64,000 bases of DNA from Chlorokybus atmophyticus (GCA_009103225.1 RHPI01002823.1:570989-634988); one strand, 5' to 3'; positions 36,930-49,180 are shown, counted from the first letter of the stretch. Program-made: numbers and translations. Notes: generated by a model from the sequence alone, not told the origin.

Positions 36930-38414
36930 AGCACATAGACTACATGAAAGCTATGCCACGCACCCTTCAATCGACTTATGCTCCAGCTTGTCTTTTGTTC
37001 AGGAGTTTTACCGCGTGCTATAGTAAGATAGTCTTGTTGCAAGCATCATGATGCCTTATACCTCGGGCTTTCCCGTTCCATAAGTATAATTCTGAAGCTT
37101 GCAACGATTCATGACAAACTTGCTTAAATGCGCGTTAGTCGAGCGTAATAAGCGTTTGCAAATGTATATTATAATCTTTAACTGTTGTCTATATTGCTCA
37201 AACACAACAAAAAGACCTCTTGCTTATTATAATCCATAGAAATTTATTCGTCCCATATCTGCCAGACTGGTCTTCACATGGTGCGCATCGGGCCTGCGAC
37301 TGTGCCTTGCAATTTGCCCTCGCTCACGCCATTGCACGCACTTAGCTAGGTGTGCACGTGCTTTGAAATAAGCTGTTTCCACCCGTTGCCTAGTTGCTTT
37401 GCTTGTGGTTCATTTGCTTGCTAGCTACTGGACTATTGAGCGTCCGGGTTAAGGTGTGCGCTCATGCATTTGGACCATTGGACAGCCCATGCATTACATC
37501 ACGACACACTTTTCAGAAATGTTATAACATGTTATAACATTATATACCTCAGGCGAAGAATAAATCACAATTTGCTGTTGAAGTACTGAATGGTGACATG
37601 TAATACCTCAGCCCAACATTGTGATACTCTGTGGCAAGTCATCACGTAATCGCAGCGGGCAGCCGCATGCGGAACAAGAATGCGCTTGCCCGCTTTGTTC
37701 TGCACTAAGCACCGCGCCAATTCCTCTGAGATCTGACACGCGCTGACATGGCACTCTCGGTGACGTCGCATCTCTAACTGAACCGTTCGGTTAACCTCTA
37801 ACCACACCCTTGGTTGAATGTGACGCAGGTCGCTGATATCCTTGCCACTCGTTTATGGCACGGTGCGTAAAGACCCTTCCCTCAAGTTGTTCCATCAATG
37901 CATACCTGAAGCAACGGCTAATACACACTTGCCTTCGTCCCGTTACAGCAATGGCATTGAATGCGGATATCTGCATCTAGTCGTGGTTTGGAACTGCAAC
38001 TTTAAACAAGCTAGCATTGGTCCGTGTTCTATCCAGATGGGGGGATCTCCCGCCATCCGACGTGTTCATGTCAGCACCTTTTCAATGTCACATGTGTGCA
38101 GCTTTAACAGACACGCCAGTACCCTCTTCCCACCCATCCACGTCATGAGTCATGAAGTAAACTCCATTGCATTCTGCAACGCGCACTGCTTTAGCATCGC
38201 CTGTATTACGCAAGAAAAGGCGATGGCTCTAATGAACATGTGCAGTGAAGATTCTAACCTAGATAGACAGATACCTCATTAACGGTGCCTTTTCATCTGC
38301 CCTGTATCAACCGAAAAGGTGCTTTGTGTAAGACACCATTAGCATCATACACATGTGAATGTAAGTATATCGTTGTAGTGCTCGCCGTCGCCGTGGTTGT
38401 TAGTCTCTACAGCA

Positions 38415-40426
38415 ATGGCGTCCGCTGTGCGCTTTGCTGCCATCGCTGCCCTGCTTGCGGTTCTGTGCTGCAGCGCCACTGCTATCCGCTTCACTGAGCA
38501 GTAAGCTGAACATGTCTGAGATCAGTTCAATACACAATAAATCTCAGGTATCATGCATGTTTTGCGTGCATGTGCATGCATGGTCTTCCTCTTCGTTTGT
38601 CCATGTGTCTGTGTGCATGCACGTGCCTGTACATGCACACAGACATGTGTCGATAGTCACTGTGTGACCCCACTTTGCCTGCTGCCAACCAAACGTGTGT
38701 TGTCCTGCTGACAACCAATAACAAAGGTGCTTGCCTTGAACCAAACATGACTAAGAAGTGTGCATGCTCATATATTTAGGTTCAAGAATGTGGAAGGATT
38801 CCTTGACCAGCGCTTGGAGGAGGTAAACCAAACAAACTTCTAACACTCCAAACCCTCATTCACCTCGAAGCATAACACTCGAGTTGTTCTCACCTCACCC
38901 TTAACCAAGGTAATGCTCTGTACAATTCTGTTGTTTCAGGTGAAGGATGTGGCCGACTCCGCCGCCTCTTTCGTCCACGACATCGACCTCAGCGACCTGC
39001 TGGGCGACAACGCTAGCGATGACAGCGAGGAGAGGCGCAAGCGCGCCGCCCACAGCGTCATGGACCTCCTCGAGGAGTTCGGCGGCAAGAGCGAGATTGG
39101 GGAGCCTTTCAGGCATGTGGATGTGTGCCTTTGTTGTTGTGTATCATACTTAGGCAGGTGCTTACTTGAGACTCTTGTTCACATGCAGGGCTAACTATGC
39201 TTGCGGGTTTGCCACGGCGTACCTCTGCGGTGAGAGCGAGGAGAAGTGGGGTGTGAGCGGTTCAGAGGATGTTGACGAGAAGACCAAGAAGTGCCTGGAG
39301 GACCACAAGGATATCCTGGAGAAGGTGGGCAACAGTGTTATGGTGCTCTCTCTGCCTGCGTGTGCATGCGCGTGTGTGAGTCGCTGCGTACAACTTCTGT
39401 CTGCAGGTGTGCCACCACACGTTCGAGCAGAAAAAGGCTCTGGAGTGCGGCGTTGAGACCGCCAACGTAAGCCTACAATTGGTGATCAGTCATTATTTGC
39501 AAGCCATCTAGCAGCCATACAACTACAACCCCACATGGAGAGACACTTTATGTTGGTAGACTCTGTCTGTCAAAAACTGACACTCTTTGTGCCCATGCAG
39601 TTGTGCGGCTTGCCAATGGTTAACGGCAAGACCAAGGAGGAGTTCAAGAAGTGCGTTGAGGACAAGAAGAGCGAGCTTGAGAAGCACTGCCTCAACCCCA
39701 AGTAAGCAGCGAGTTGCACTTGTGCTTCACATATGTTTTTGCCTGCACACATGTGCACACACACGTATGCATGCTTACAACAGTCTCGTTCCCTGTGCAG
39801 GAATGTGACCGACATCTCTGTTGGTGAGGACTTTAAGTGTGGCCTTGCCGTGAAGGGTGCCTGCCAAAACGTCCCCTTCTTTGCAAAGAGGAACTGCGTT
39901 CGCACCGTCGCTAGCCTGGTAAGCTGACCTTGCATGCGCACGTGTGCGCGCATATATGCTGATGTGTGTGACATGTGCGCATGCATGTGTGTGCATGTGT
40001 GCATGTGTGCCTTGTACACATGCGTGTGCATATACATGCACATGCTACGTGAGGACCTGTGTGCAATTTTGTGCATGTGTGTACCTGACTATGCTCTTTT
40101 GTGGCTATGCGTTTCGTGCACTCCAATCCTTGTGTCTCTCACACAAACCTTCTTGTGCCCAGTACTGCACCGTGCCCTACGCTCTGATGAAGTCATTCGA
40201 ATGCGGCGTCGCTTCCTCCTACTTCTGCGCCCGTTCCGCCGAGTGCGACAAGAACACCCTCTTTATGTGTCTCGCCAACCACAAGCACCAGCTTGCCCTG
40301 GCGTGTCCCGCCATGATGGGAGGCGCGGGTCGTTACCGCAATGGGGCAATTGAGGACAATAATGTGAACATTCTGGAGCAGAATGTGGAGGTGGAGAGCG
40401 ATGCCTTCACGCACCTGGTCATGTAA
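38415..40426 (+). CDS. Secreted Cys-rich protein with four degenerate repeats (GLG1-like?)
   Basis: Eight exons: 38415-38500, 38780-38822, 38940-39112, 39189-39324, 39407-39466, 39601-39701, 39801-39918, 40163-40426 (stop TAA), 326 aa. A signal peptide (hydrophobic core ending CCSATA) is followed by an acidic, helical spacer. From about residue 103 there are four repeats of roughly 35-40 residues with the pattern CG-x6-7-C, then C and a final C: starts at YACGFATAYLCG, LECGVETANLCG, FKCGLAVKGACQ and FECGVASSYFCA; the CLEDHKDILEKVC and CVEDKKSELEKHC segments are near copies. Spacing and the CL-x-x-H element recall the Cys-rich repeats of Golgi glycoprotein GLG1, but this is by eye only. Presumably extracellular or lumenal, disulfide-rich. 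The intron at 39113 is GC-AG. Function unknown. Confidence 0.8.
38606..38645. repeat. Intronic 14-bp inverted repeat
   Basis: TGTCTGTGTGCATG at 38606-38619 is perfectly inverted at 38632-38645, in intron 1 of the Cys-rich gene, within a TG/CA-rich tract. Confidence 0.8.
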
Positions 40427-42154
40427 AGGACAGCGATTGTGTTGGTTGGTAGTGGTTAGTGTACATTAGCAGCTTTTGTACACATGCGTGTAGATCCCAA
40501 ACAACTGTTGGTGTAACCTCGTGTAAAGAGCCATCGCATCACGTCAAACTGTCACTATCTGTCTTCAAATATTGCAGCTTTCAAAGTTGAGTTTGTTAGT
40601 GACCTGGATGTCTGGATGTTAGTGACCTGGAGGTAAGTTGTTGCAAGACAATTACTTGTGCTAGTAAGTCATGTGAATGTCGGACAATTCCATACCATCT
40701 TGGTAGTTTACATGTGCAAGCACGGTTATCGCTGGGAAGTTCATTGCACTGTGATACATGCGCATCGACCACGCATAGACACTGAACGATGCGAAATACA
40801 CTTGTTCATGCAAACGCATGTCGAGCAGTCATTGTGCACGCGCACAATGTGTATCGTAGGCATACAACCAACGCATGTATTGTATTGTATTGTATTCTTT
40901 GTACGCTGGGCTATATCGCATCCACATACTCTTTGGATGTAACACGACCGTGCAGTACAACAGTAATAATGTTGTGAGTTATAAATCTGCACAGATTGGT
41001 CGTACATCAGTTGAGTACAACCTCATATACATGGTCATATACTTCTCACTCAGCCCGTGTGCATCATCTCGTGAGCGTGCGCATGTGTGCACGAGTGGTA
41101 CAGGCTAATAAGAATCAAGTGTGTAGCTCCCTGAATTTTGCACCCCATAACTTACATGCGAAGCTTGTGCACATATACCGCTGCATGTACGAGCCAATCT
41201 CATGCAGACACACCCCCACTGCCGCATGCAAGATCGTCGCAATGTACACTGGCGCGTGTCAGTGCAATGGCAGGAACGTTGCTGCTCGGTAATAGCAGCA
41301 ACTGGTACACATGCCCGCACACAACAACAATGACTACAAACGTATGAGGGACTTCTCGTCCAGAGTTACAATCACAGTGAAAGAAAGGGTGGCAGAGATT
41401 ACAGCAGCTGCCTGCTGGTTGTTTGCAAGTTGAACTGCAAGGCAGACACCTCGCCTTTTGCGCACGCTGCTAGAGCGACGACCAGTGCTTTGTGCTGGGC
41501 TTCCAGCTGCCCACACGACAACAACAAGCGCACAGAGCAAAGCAAACCTCCTTGGATCATGGTAATTCACAATCCCGAGGGAAGGCCCAGCTCAGACCAG
41601 CCCAACTCAACCTCCCCCTGCGGACTACACCCCACGCCGACATCGCCCCCACCGCCGCCGGCTAGTCACAGCTAGTGCAGCTACCGAATTTGGCATAGAG
41701 CAAACCACCGAAAATGCGATTGTGACAATTCTACGTCAAGACGAGCAACAATCAAATGCAAAACGAGGGAAGTCGTTGCTGCTGCGAAGCGGCGGTGGTG
41801 TCTGGCCGAGGTGGTGGAGTGGGCGGGCGGCGGAGGCGGCGGAGGGGCAGTGGAGCAAGGAGGACGTCCTTGAGTCAGAGGGGAGGAAGGCGCAAGCTGC
41901 TGCTGTCTGAACTTGAGCATTTAAGCATAGAGGCTGAGTTCTCTGCTAGAGACTGGGTTTGCCTGGTCTGTTGTGGCCTGCCCTGCCCTGCCTTAGAGTG
42001 GCCTGGGCTGTCAAGCACTGGGTTTACTACTCGTTCAGCGTTGCTCGGGCATGGCGCCAGACAGAGCGGCTTGCCTAGTTACGTTGAGGGCGTGATCGCT
42101 GGCTTCTGAGTCTGGCTTAGGTGGAGTTAGGCAGGACAGCTGGCTGCTGCCAGC
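40427..42154. other. Intergenic region
   Basis: TGTAA words at 40512 and 40522 may end the Cys-rich gene. There is a short TATTG repeat near 40877-40897. A minus-strand 78-codon frame, 41570-41334, begins with a signal-peptide-like sequence (FALLCALVVVVWAAG) but has no homologue in mind and no splice support. 41640-42150 is GC-rich and is probably the promoter and 5' UTR of the next gene. Confidence 0.4.
40512..40526 (+). terminator. Candidate polyadenylation signals (two TGTAA)
   Basis: Two TGTAA words at 40512-40516 and 40522-40526 lie 85-100 nt after the stop of the Cys-rich gene, at the distance expected of green-algal poly(A) signals. Confidence 0.4.
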
Positions 42155-44584
42155 ATGGCGCGGCGGCCAGCTGCCGCCTCAACTGCGCTGCTGTTAGGGT
42201 TTTTCTTAGTAGTAGCTGTGTGCGCCTGCCTTCCCGTCTCCCTGGCAGCTGCTCAGGATGAAATGGTGAGCTTGGCGCATTGCATTGTGTTGCAGTGCGT
42301 TGCTGCTAGACTGTTTGAACCACATACGTTGACGATGAGATTTGTGTGTTGAATACAAGCTCGTTGTATTCAACACACAGATTTGTGTGTTGAATACAAC
42401 GAGCTTGTATATTCAACACAGAAATCTCATCGTCAAGTGGCTTGCTAGCAGGTTTACAGCTCACTTGTGCAATCTACTACTGCAGTTGTAGTATATAGCT
42501 GCTAGACTCGTAACGCATTGCTGTACTGTACTGTGTTCGTACATCACAAGCAAGTCTGAGTGCTGTAAGTTGGGCCGTTCACAGTGCTGTCACAGTACCT
42601 TAGCCTACCGCTATCATCAGCAACACTTTGCTGTCTTGTGCTCGGGTCTCTGACGCTCATCTCAAATGCCGGGTGACAAGCATGGCCACAGGCGCCTCCT
42701 TCACGAGCAACAGAGACAAATGCACCTGTTCATGAGCTGCTGGTTTTTTGAATATGCAAGTTGGTAAACATGTGGTGTGGTGTGCAGGAAGCGCAGCGCC
42801 ACTTACTAGAGGATTCCAGCCTGCAGAAGCATAGAAAGGTGAGTGCTAGTTCTAGTCAATGTGAGGCGTGTGTCTGTCAGCCTTAGTAGCAGTGCCTGTC
42901 TTATGGATGCCGCTGAGCCAGTGCTGCGTTCTCTTCCATGCAAATGTGAAGCAACATGCGCGCATCACTGGATGGTTGACAGGTGATAGTGGATATTCCA
43001 GTGAATACCGAACCGAAGCAAGAAGAGGAGAATGCAGCCACCAAACCGGACGAGTTTCAGTCCACAGAATCATGGACAGCAGGTGCACTTGTGGCACATG
43101 CAGGACCGCTCAGTTGCACACGCGCATGCATGTGTGCGTGCGTGCAAGCTGTGTGCATGCAAGCATGCCGGTGTTGGTCGGCCTAAATGCGTGTCTTGTC
43201 AAGGCACACATAGCACTGAGTAAGCGCAACAGTGTCAAAGCTGGTGTCAGCAGCAGCTTGCATGCATCTGGTTGGACAACTGTCATGCGCATGGGGTAGG
43301 TCTAAGCTACTAAACTGATAGGTCATGGCAAGGAGCACGAGAAGCAAGCCACTGGTCTCGGTGGGATGCTGGACGCCTTTGGTGCCAGTTTATCCATCAT
43401 TATCGTATCCGAGATTGGGGACGAGACGTTCATCATTGCAGGTGCTGCTATTACAACTGGTGTTGGTAAAACGAAGTTGTCAGAGTTGTTAGAGTTGTTA
43501 GCCTGCTTCACTCTTGTGTAGACTTGCTTGTGTGGTGGTGGTCGTCATTGTCTGATCAGCTCTGTTCTTGCAGCTTTGATGGCCATGCGACACCCGCGAT
43601 TTGTCATATGGTTCGGAGCGATCTCAGCATTGGTAGTGATGACAGTGCTATCAACAGCTCTGGGACTGATTGTGCCAAACGTGGTGTCTAGACAACACAC
43701 CAACGCCGCAGCGACCGTCTTGTACACATTCTTTGGCTTGCGACTGCTGTGGATAGCATACAAGTCGGACAAGAGTGAGGTCAGTACATGGGTACATAAA
43801 TCTGCAAGACTGCATGCACACGCATCCGCATGCACACGCGCGTGCGGGGGGCCATGCGCACACATTCCCGCATACACACACGCACTCACACACGCTTGCG
43901 CCTGCACGTGCCAGCATACGCGCAAGTGCAGGCGCATGCATACACATACACACGCGCACGTACGCGCACACACTCTCACAGTCGCACGCGCATGTAGATC
44001 ATATGCTGCTTTTTCTCTCTGAATTGCAAAAACATGCAAGCGCGCAGTGTTGGTCTTGCTGTATCGTCCTTGCGAAGACAAGCTGTTGTCAACAAGCAGG
44101 GCACAAAGGAGTTTGAAGAGGTGGAGGAGAAGATTGAAGCCTCAACTCCTGGCGCGAAGAACCGCTCTCGGGTCCGCAAGGTTCTCTCTCGCTTCATCAC
44201 TCCCATCTTCCTCGAGGCTTTCGTCCTCACCTTCCTCGCGGAGTGGGGCGACCGGAGTCAGATCGCCACCATCGCCATGGCGTCGCACAAGAACCCTGTT
44301 GGGGTGACGATTGGGGCCGTCGTGGGACACGCATTGTGCTCGGGGATTGCGGTAAGTATGGGTTGTTGACAGACTAGCACATGTTTGCATGTGCTCTGCT
44401 TGGTTCATGCTTTATCATGACATCACACGCACATGCGTGTCAACATCATGACACGCACTCACCACCACAGGTGTGTGGGGGACGCATGCTTGCGGCGAGG
44501 ATATCGCAACGGTCCGTTGCGACAGTGGGAGGAGTGCTGTTTCTGCTGTTTGCAATGCATTCATTTGTGTTCCCGCCCGTGTAG
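42155..44584 (+). CDS. GDT1: GDT1/TMEM165 family cation transporter (UPF0016)
   Basis: Seven exons: 42155-42265, 42788-42838, 42983-43082, 43322-43441, 43574-43779, 44100-44351, 44471-44584 (stop TAG), 317 aa. A signal peptide and a hydrophilic spacer precede two homologous three-helix halves. The second half carries the standard motif AEWGDRSQIATIAMA. The first carries SEIGDETFIIAALMAM, where the usual E-x-G-D-[KR]-T has Glu instead of Lys/Arg. The end, FLLFAMHSFVFPPV, is hydrophobic. Relatives move Mn2+/Ca2+ (with H+) into the Golgi or plastid and support glycosylation or photosystem II. The signal peptide points to the secretory pathway. The start of exon 6 (AG before GGC at 44100) was chosen by phase among nearby alternatives. 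Confidence 0.9.
42329..42436. repeat. 108-bp nested palindrome in GDT1 intron 1
   Basis: The outer arms (from TTGACGATGAGATTT at 42329 and its complement ending at 42436) pair over about 53 bp with one mismatch and a 2-nt bulge. Each half is itself a palindrome built on TGTGTTGAATACAA...TTGTATTCAACACA. The segment lies wholly inside the intron 42266-42787. Confidence 0.93.
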
Positions 44585-45627
44585 GGGAGTGGGGATTAAT
44601 TGTAGGGGATGAGTTTGGTTGAGCTTGTGCTTGCAGGCAATAGATGAATGTTGATTGCTAGCGGTAGCGGTGGGCATGATGGGCATGCAATCGGCTGAGG
44701 GTCACAATGGTGTACACAATTCTGCATTGCATACTTTGTACACCCAATGTTGTTTACGCAGCTTCTCTTGGTTTTGCAACGGCGTATTGTGATGTAACAT
44801 GGTGAAAAACCTTTGACAACAGCAATGTACATACGACATGTAGTCTTTTCTAAACTCGATGTGGCAATGGTTTTGCTAAGACCACTGCGAACTGCTGTTA
44901 CAATAGTAGCTGTGCGATGGTTGGGCAATCCCATGCTTGATGCTCGCCATCCATGAACACACGGTCGTACTGGCAGGTGCGTGTGGTTGCCTGCGATGTG
45001 TGGTGTGAAAATGCATGTGTTTAACAGCCTTGTGCTTATCCTGTACAGTAATGACACTGCGCGTTTTTTGTACAACTTGACCAACATGGGACGAGTCGCT
45101 GACGCTGAATCGGCCATGCTCTCTGACCCTGGATAAATTACTGACCTCATCAAGGCTTGCTGCTTTCATGTGCGTCCTTTGGTTGGGAAATTCGTATACC
45201 GAGACCCTTCGCCCTCATACAAGAACCAGCATGCTGTCAATTCACCGGCGGTAGTTCTCGTGGCGGCGGCGGCGAGCTGGCCATCAACAAGCAGGTGAGC
45301 TGAGTCACCTATTCAGCTGGCACTTATGTCGTCATGCTCTCACCCCTGCCATGCCTTGTCCGTCTGCCACCCATTCCGGAGCCTTACTGCATGCGTGTGC
45401 GTGCGATTGTAAGTGGGCGTGTGCATTCGCCTGTGCATGTGTGTATGTCAAGTTTGACCTCTCAAGCTGCTACGCATTGATTTCCTCTACAATATTGCAA
45501 GCACCATTTACTTTTGGCGCACTATACTGTCTCTTGGACATCGTGGCCAACACATCCACAGCCTTGATGACAATTGCCTCATGCTTGTATGCAGCAAGTA
45601 GATTGATCGGATCATTCCAATACAGGA
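44585..45627. other. Intergenic, possible 5' UTR exon of the small membrane-protein gene
   Basis: No complete gene. A minus-strand open stretch at 45169-44876 looks weakly protein-like. A plus-strand stretch ending at 45294 with a GTGAGC donor could be a non-coding first exon of the 71-aa gene. Confidence 0.35.
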
Positions 45628-46315
45628 ATGCCCCAGGCGGTCAACCCGAACCTGGCCATCTTCATCGGCGCCACAGCGGGCGCTTTGCTGGGATTCTACT
45701 ACAGCCATCAGATTGAAGAGAACTCGAGGGTAAGCAAGTAGTTAGACAATGCTTGTGCTGGACACAGCATGATACTTTGAGTGAAATCTGCTGCGTGCCT
45801 TGACACTTCTAAACTAGGGGCAGTTGTTGAGGGAGTCAAATGCTGCAGTAGGTTTTTGGGTTTCTGTGTTCTTTGTTTGTCGTTTGCGATGTGACCCGTC
45901 AGTTGCTGGGTTGAAGTGTGTGCTGCTGTTGCGTGCTAAGCAGCATGCTGGTGGTATGCTGCATTGAGGTGCATGCAACAGACAGATCTGGATGCACGAA
46001 TGCACGACAGCATTGGCGTTCTCTCCAGGCAAAAGAGTCAGCTGCTGTAATACAGTGTGTCAGTTTGGCACGCACACAGTTGTCCTGTGTGTTCGGAGCT
46101 CTTCCTGCACAGGCATCTCAGGCACTCCCTTTGTTGATCATGATGACGATGACGACGACAGTGTTGTTGATGTTGTTGTGAGTTGATGTTGTTGTCTATA
46201 GGTGCAGCGTGCTGTTGCAAGGCAGGAAGAGTTGGCTCGCTTGCGTGCTCAGCAGCAATCTGACACCAGTAGCAGCAATAGCATGCAAGAGGCGGAGGAG
46301 GGCAAATTTAAGTAG
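45628..46315 (+). CDS. Small single-pass membrane protein, 71 aa
   Basis: Exons 45628-45729 and 46202-46315 (stop TAG) join in phase 0; donor GTAAGC, acceptor CTATAG. Residues about 8-27 (NLAIFIGATAGALLGFYYSH) form one transmembrane helix; the rest is a charged helix (RQEELARLRAQQQ) that could be a coiled coil, with a Ser/Glu-rich end. The ATG is the second codon position of the exon, just after the acceptor CAG-GA, so the leader is spliced. The protein is not recognised; size and layout resemble small mitochondrial or ER membrane subunits. Confidence 0.6.
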
Positions 46316-46439
46316 CAGCAACAGCTGGGATAGAACTAGAGGAGATCATTGCGTCAACAAGCATGCAGTGATCGGTTGGGTAACAAGAGGAAGTAAATAT
46401 AAAGGGTTAGGGTAAGGGCGGTGTGACAACAACATCAAC

Positions 46440-49059
46440 ATGTTGGCGTTTCGGGAGCCGAGTCTGGGCACGACGCGGCCGCTGCGCTTTGAAGACGTGT
46501 ACGTGTCTGCGGAGCCGCTGATCCTGGAGAACCTGCGCCAGCTGACTTCCTACCGCCAGGCCAGTAAGGATGTCTTGCATTATATGAGCTGTGTTTGTGT
46601 ATGTGTTTGTGGCTGGTCTTGTCTGCGGGCATGCGTGTGCAAGACTAAGCATGTACGTATTTACACAAGCGTATGTGCGCATTCAGAGCCACACACACAC
46701 ATGCATGCATGCATGCATGCCCATACGTGCAGACACGCGCCCGTGCATGTCTGCGCGTGTACACGCACAACCGTCTCTGCATGCACCCACGTGCGCATGC
46801 GCCCTTGCAAATGTACACGCTAGCACACACATGCGCATGGCGGATAAGCGTGTTGACAGTGCATACACTAACCCGGGTTTGCTGCACAATCCGCGACCAA
46901 CCATGCATGAGTTTAACCATTCAGGCCGCACTCTCTGCACCACCCGGAGCCCGTCCGCCAGCAGAAGTGGCCGCAGATCTAGAGAAGTACTTGGGAGTAA
47001 GCACGCTTCACTTTCGTCTATTGTGATTTGACACAAGCGCGCATGCATTGTGTGAAGCATGTGTGGTTGACCTGACCCTTGTGTGGGCAGATGTTGGAGA
47101 ACCTGGTGGCGAAGCTGGCGCAATCTGGCGGAGGCGCACTGGAGATCAAGCAGAAGCTCTCGGTCACGTGGTCGTCGCCGTTGGGTGGCAGGTACGTGTG
47201 CACACATACGTGTGGGTGTTTGAGTATGTGTACGTATGTGTACGTGTGTATCTGTGTGTGTGTGCATGCGTGTGCATGTGAATGTGTCAATGCGTACGTG
47301 TGCATATGTGTGCGCCTGTGCGTGTGTAACGTGCGTGTCTGCATGTGGGCGTGTGCGTATGTGTGCATGTAAGGATTCACGTGCCCTTATGTACACACAG
47401 TGGAAACTCACTTACAAGGATGCCTCTGAAATGATTTGCCAACACTATCATGTTCACGCTCGCAGCAGCAGTAGCAAGCAATTTGCGCACGCGACGGACC
47501 ACCTGCACAACATACGGTTCGAGCAAGCGATGTCAATGAACCACTTTGCCGCCGTCTTGCGTGAGGTTGGCAGCGCAGCCCTGCACGGTAATCACATCAT
47601 GTCACTGAGTTGTGCAACAACAAGTCTCTGATTGGTTGGTTGATTGGTTAGTTTGGCTCCAGCGCGCATGCACGCAAACAACTAACCAATTGCTTTGTTG
47701 ATGAGAGCGGTTGTGGTCAATGCTGCCGTCCTGGCAATTGTGCATGTATCACTCTTAGCAAAGCTTACGGCAATTAGCGCGGGTACGCTTGCGCATGCGC
47801 ATGTGTGGTGTGCGGGCGCACACACACACGCACATACGCATGCACGCGCTCATATCGCACACGCGCACACACTCACAGACATACATGCATTCACAAACGT
47901 TCACATACATACACACGCTCACACGTACACGTGCGCGCGCACACATACACGCGCAAACACGTTCATATCTGCAGCTGGCGACTTGGTGTCCGCGGCGCGT
48001 CACTACCGTCGGTCTGCGGGCGTGTACGAGCGCCTCCACCTGGACGTGCTGCCGCCGCTGCAGCAGGGGCTCAGCAGCGAGCGTCCCGCCGAGGTGATGC
48101 CCTCCATGGCGGACGCGCTCAAGCAGATGACGCTCGGGGAGGGGCAGGTGAATGATGGGTTGGCTTTTGCTTTGTCGCTGGGTTGGGTTGAGTTGGGTTG
48201 TTGTGTGTGAAAGGTGTATACTGAGTTGGGCGATGCATACACGCGCGCGCAACATGTATGCGAAATTGGCGTGCGTGCACATGGACTGCTTGCGAGCTGC
48301 GGCGTTCCCACATGCTGTCTGCTTATATAGCACTTTCCTCAGGCCGTTGCTGCGCGCGGGTCAGAAACAAAGGTGTCTGCAGGGTTGCGCGCGAAGCTGC
48401 TCGCTGCAGCCGCGGCTTTCTTCGCCAATGCGGCCGCTATCCTGCAGGACCACGCCGCCGACTTTACGCGCGTGACACCCAAATTCAAGGTACACATCAC
48501 TTGCGTGTGTGTGCATGTAACGACATCGTCAACACAGATGGCCTCCCATTGCAGGTGTATTTACATCTAGCAGAGAGGCTCAACGTGGCACGGGCTTATA
48601 GAGCGCTCGCTGCCGACGCGCGGGCCAACGAGCAGGCGGGACTCGGCATCGCGTGCTTGAGACATGCGCGGGACATATTGAAGGCAGGCTTCAACCAGGC
48701 AGGTGAGTGAGCGAGTGAGTGTGTGCTCAAGTGTGCATAACCGTGAGTGCAACCGGGCATGTGTGCGTGTGCGCGTGCGTGTGTATGTGCGTGCTTTTGT
48801 ATTGTGCTATGCTTGTGGGCATTACAGGCAACAACTGTAATATAGTTTGTGTGCATCAGATGACGAAAGAGACTGGGCGCTGGTGTGGGTTCAGGAGCAG
48901 TCTTCCGTTGCGTTTGAGCTGGAGAAGCTGGAGAAGGAGAACCAGCTGGTGTACTACCAGGCTGTCGCGCGCGAGCTGCCTCAAGTGGAGAGGAAACCTA
49001 TCGTTGTGCCGCTGCCGTACGATGTACCCGTGCTGCAGCACAACCTGTTTATTCTTTAA
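46440..49059 (+). CDS. BROX: BRO1-domain protein (BROX-like)
   Basis: Eight exons: 46440-46559, 46925-46996, 47091-47195, 47401-47587, 47975-48147, 48343-48489, 48555-48702, 48860-49059 (stop TAA), 383 aa. Helical throughout, with the BRO1 signature stretches: RFEQAMSMNHFAAVL followed by GDLVSAARHYRRSAGVYERL, then LRAKLLAAAAAFFANAA and KFKVYLHLAERLNVARAYRA, and a final VYYQAVARELPQ with VVPLPYDVP, as in human BROX (411 aa) and plant BRO1-like proteins. BRO1 domains bind ESCRT-III (CHMP4) tails in membrane remodelling. No CaaX prenylation box is present at the C-terminus (HNLFIL), unlike animal BROX. Exon 1/2 phase requires a weak GC donor at 46560 (GCCAGT); the alternative GT donor at 46564 breaks the frame. 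The exon 3 end at 47195 was chosen by phase. Confidence 0.82.
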
Positions 49060-49180
49060 CGCGCGCACGATCGCTGCAAACCGCATGTGTAGAGCAGATG
49101 TTGCTTGTGGATGCGGTGCTTCTGTGGTTTGTGCAAGTGCTTCTGTGGTTTGTGACTCCTTTATCTGGCTGGCTATCTCG

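Larger units (their letters stand above)
36478..38414. other. Intergenic, with two strong hairpins
   Basis: Two perfect hairpins lie at 36738-36766 and 36894-36929. Open frames of 80 aa on the minus strand (37565-37807) and 146 aa on the plus strand (37842-38282, single open block) have no recognisable family and no splice support. The rest is AT-rich spacer. Confidence 0.4.

Noticed and set aside
37842-38282. 146-codon plus-strand frame
   Set aside because: No recognisable family, no splice signals and Cys/His/Ser-rich reading typical of chance frames here.
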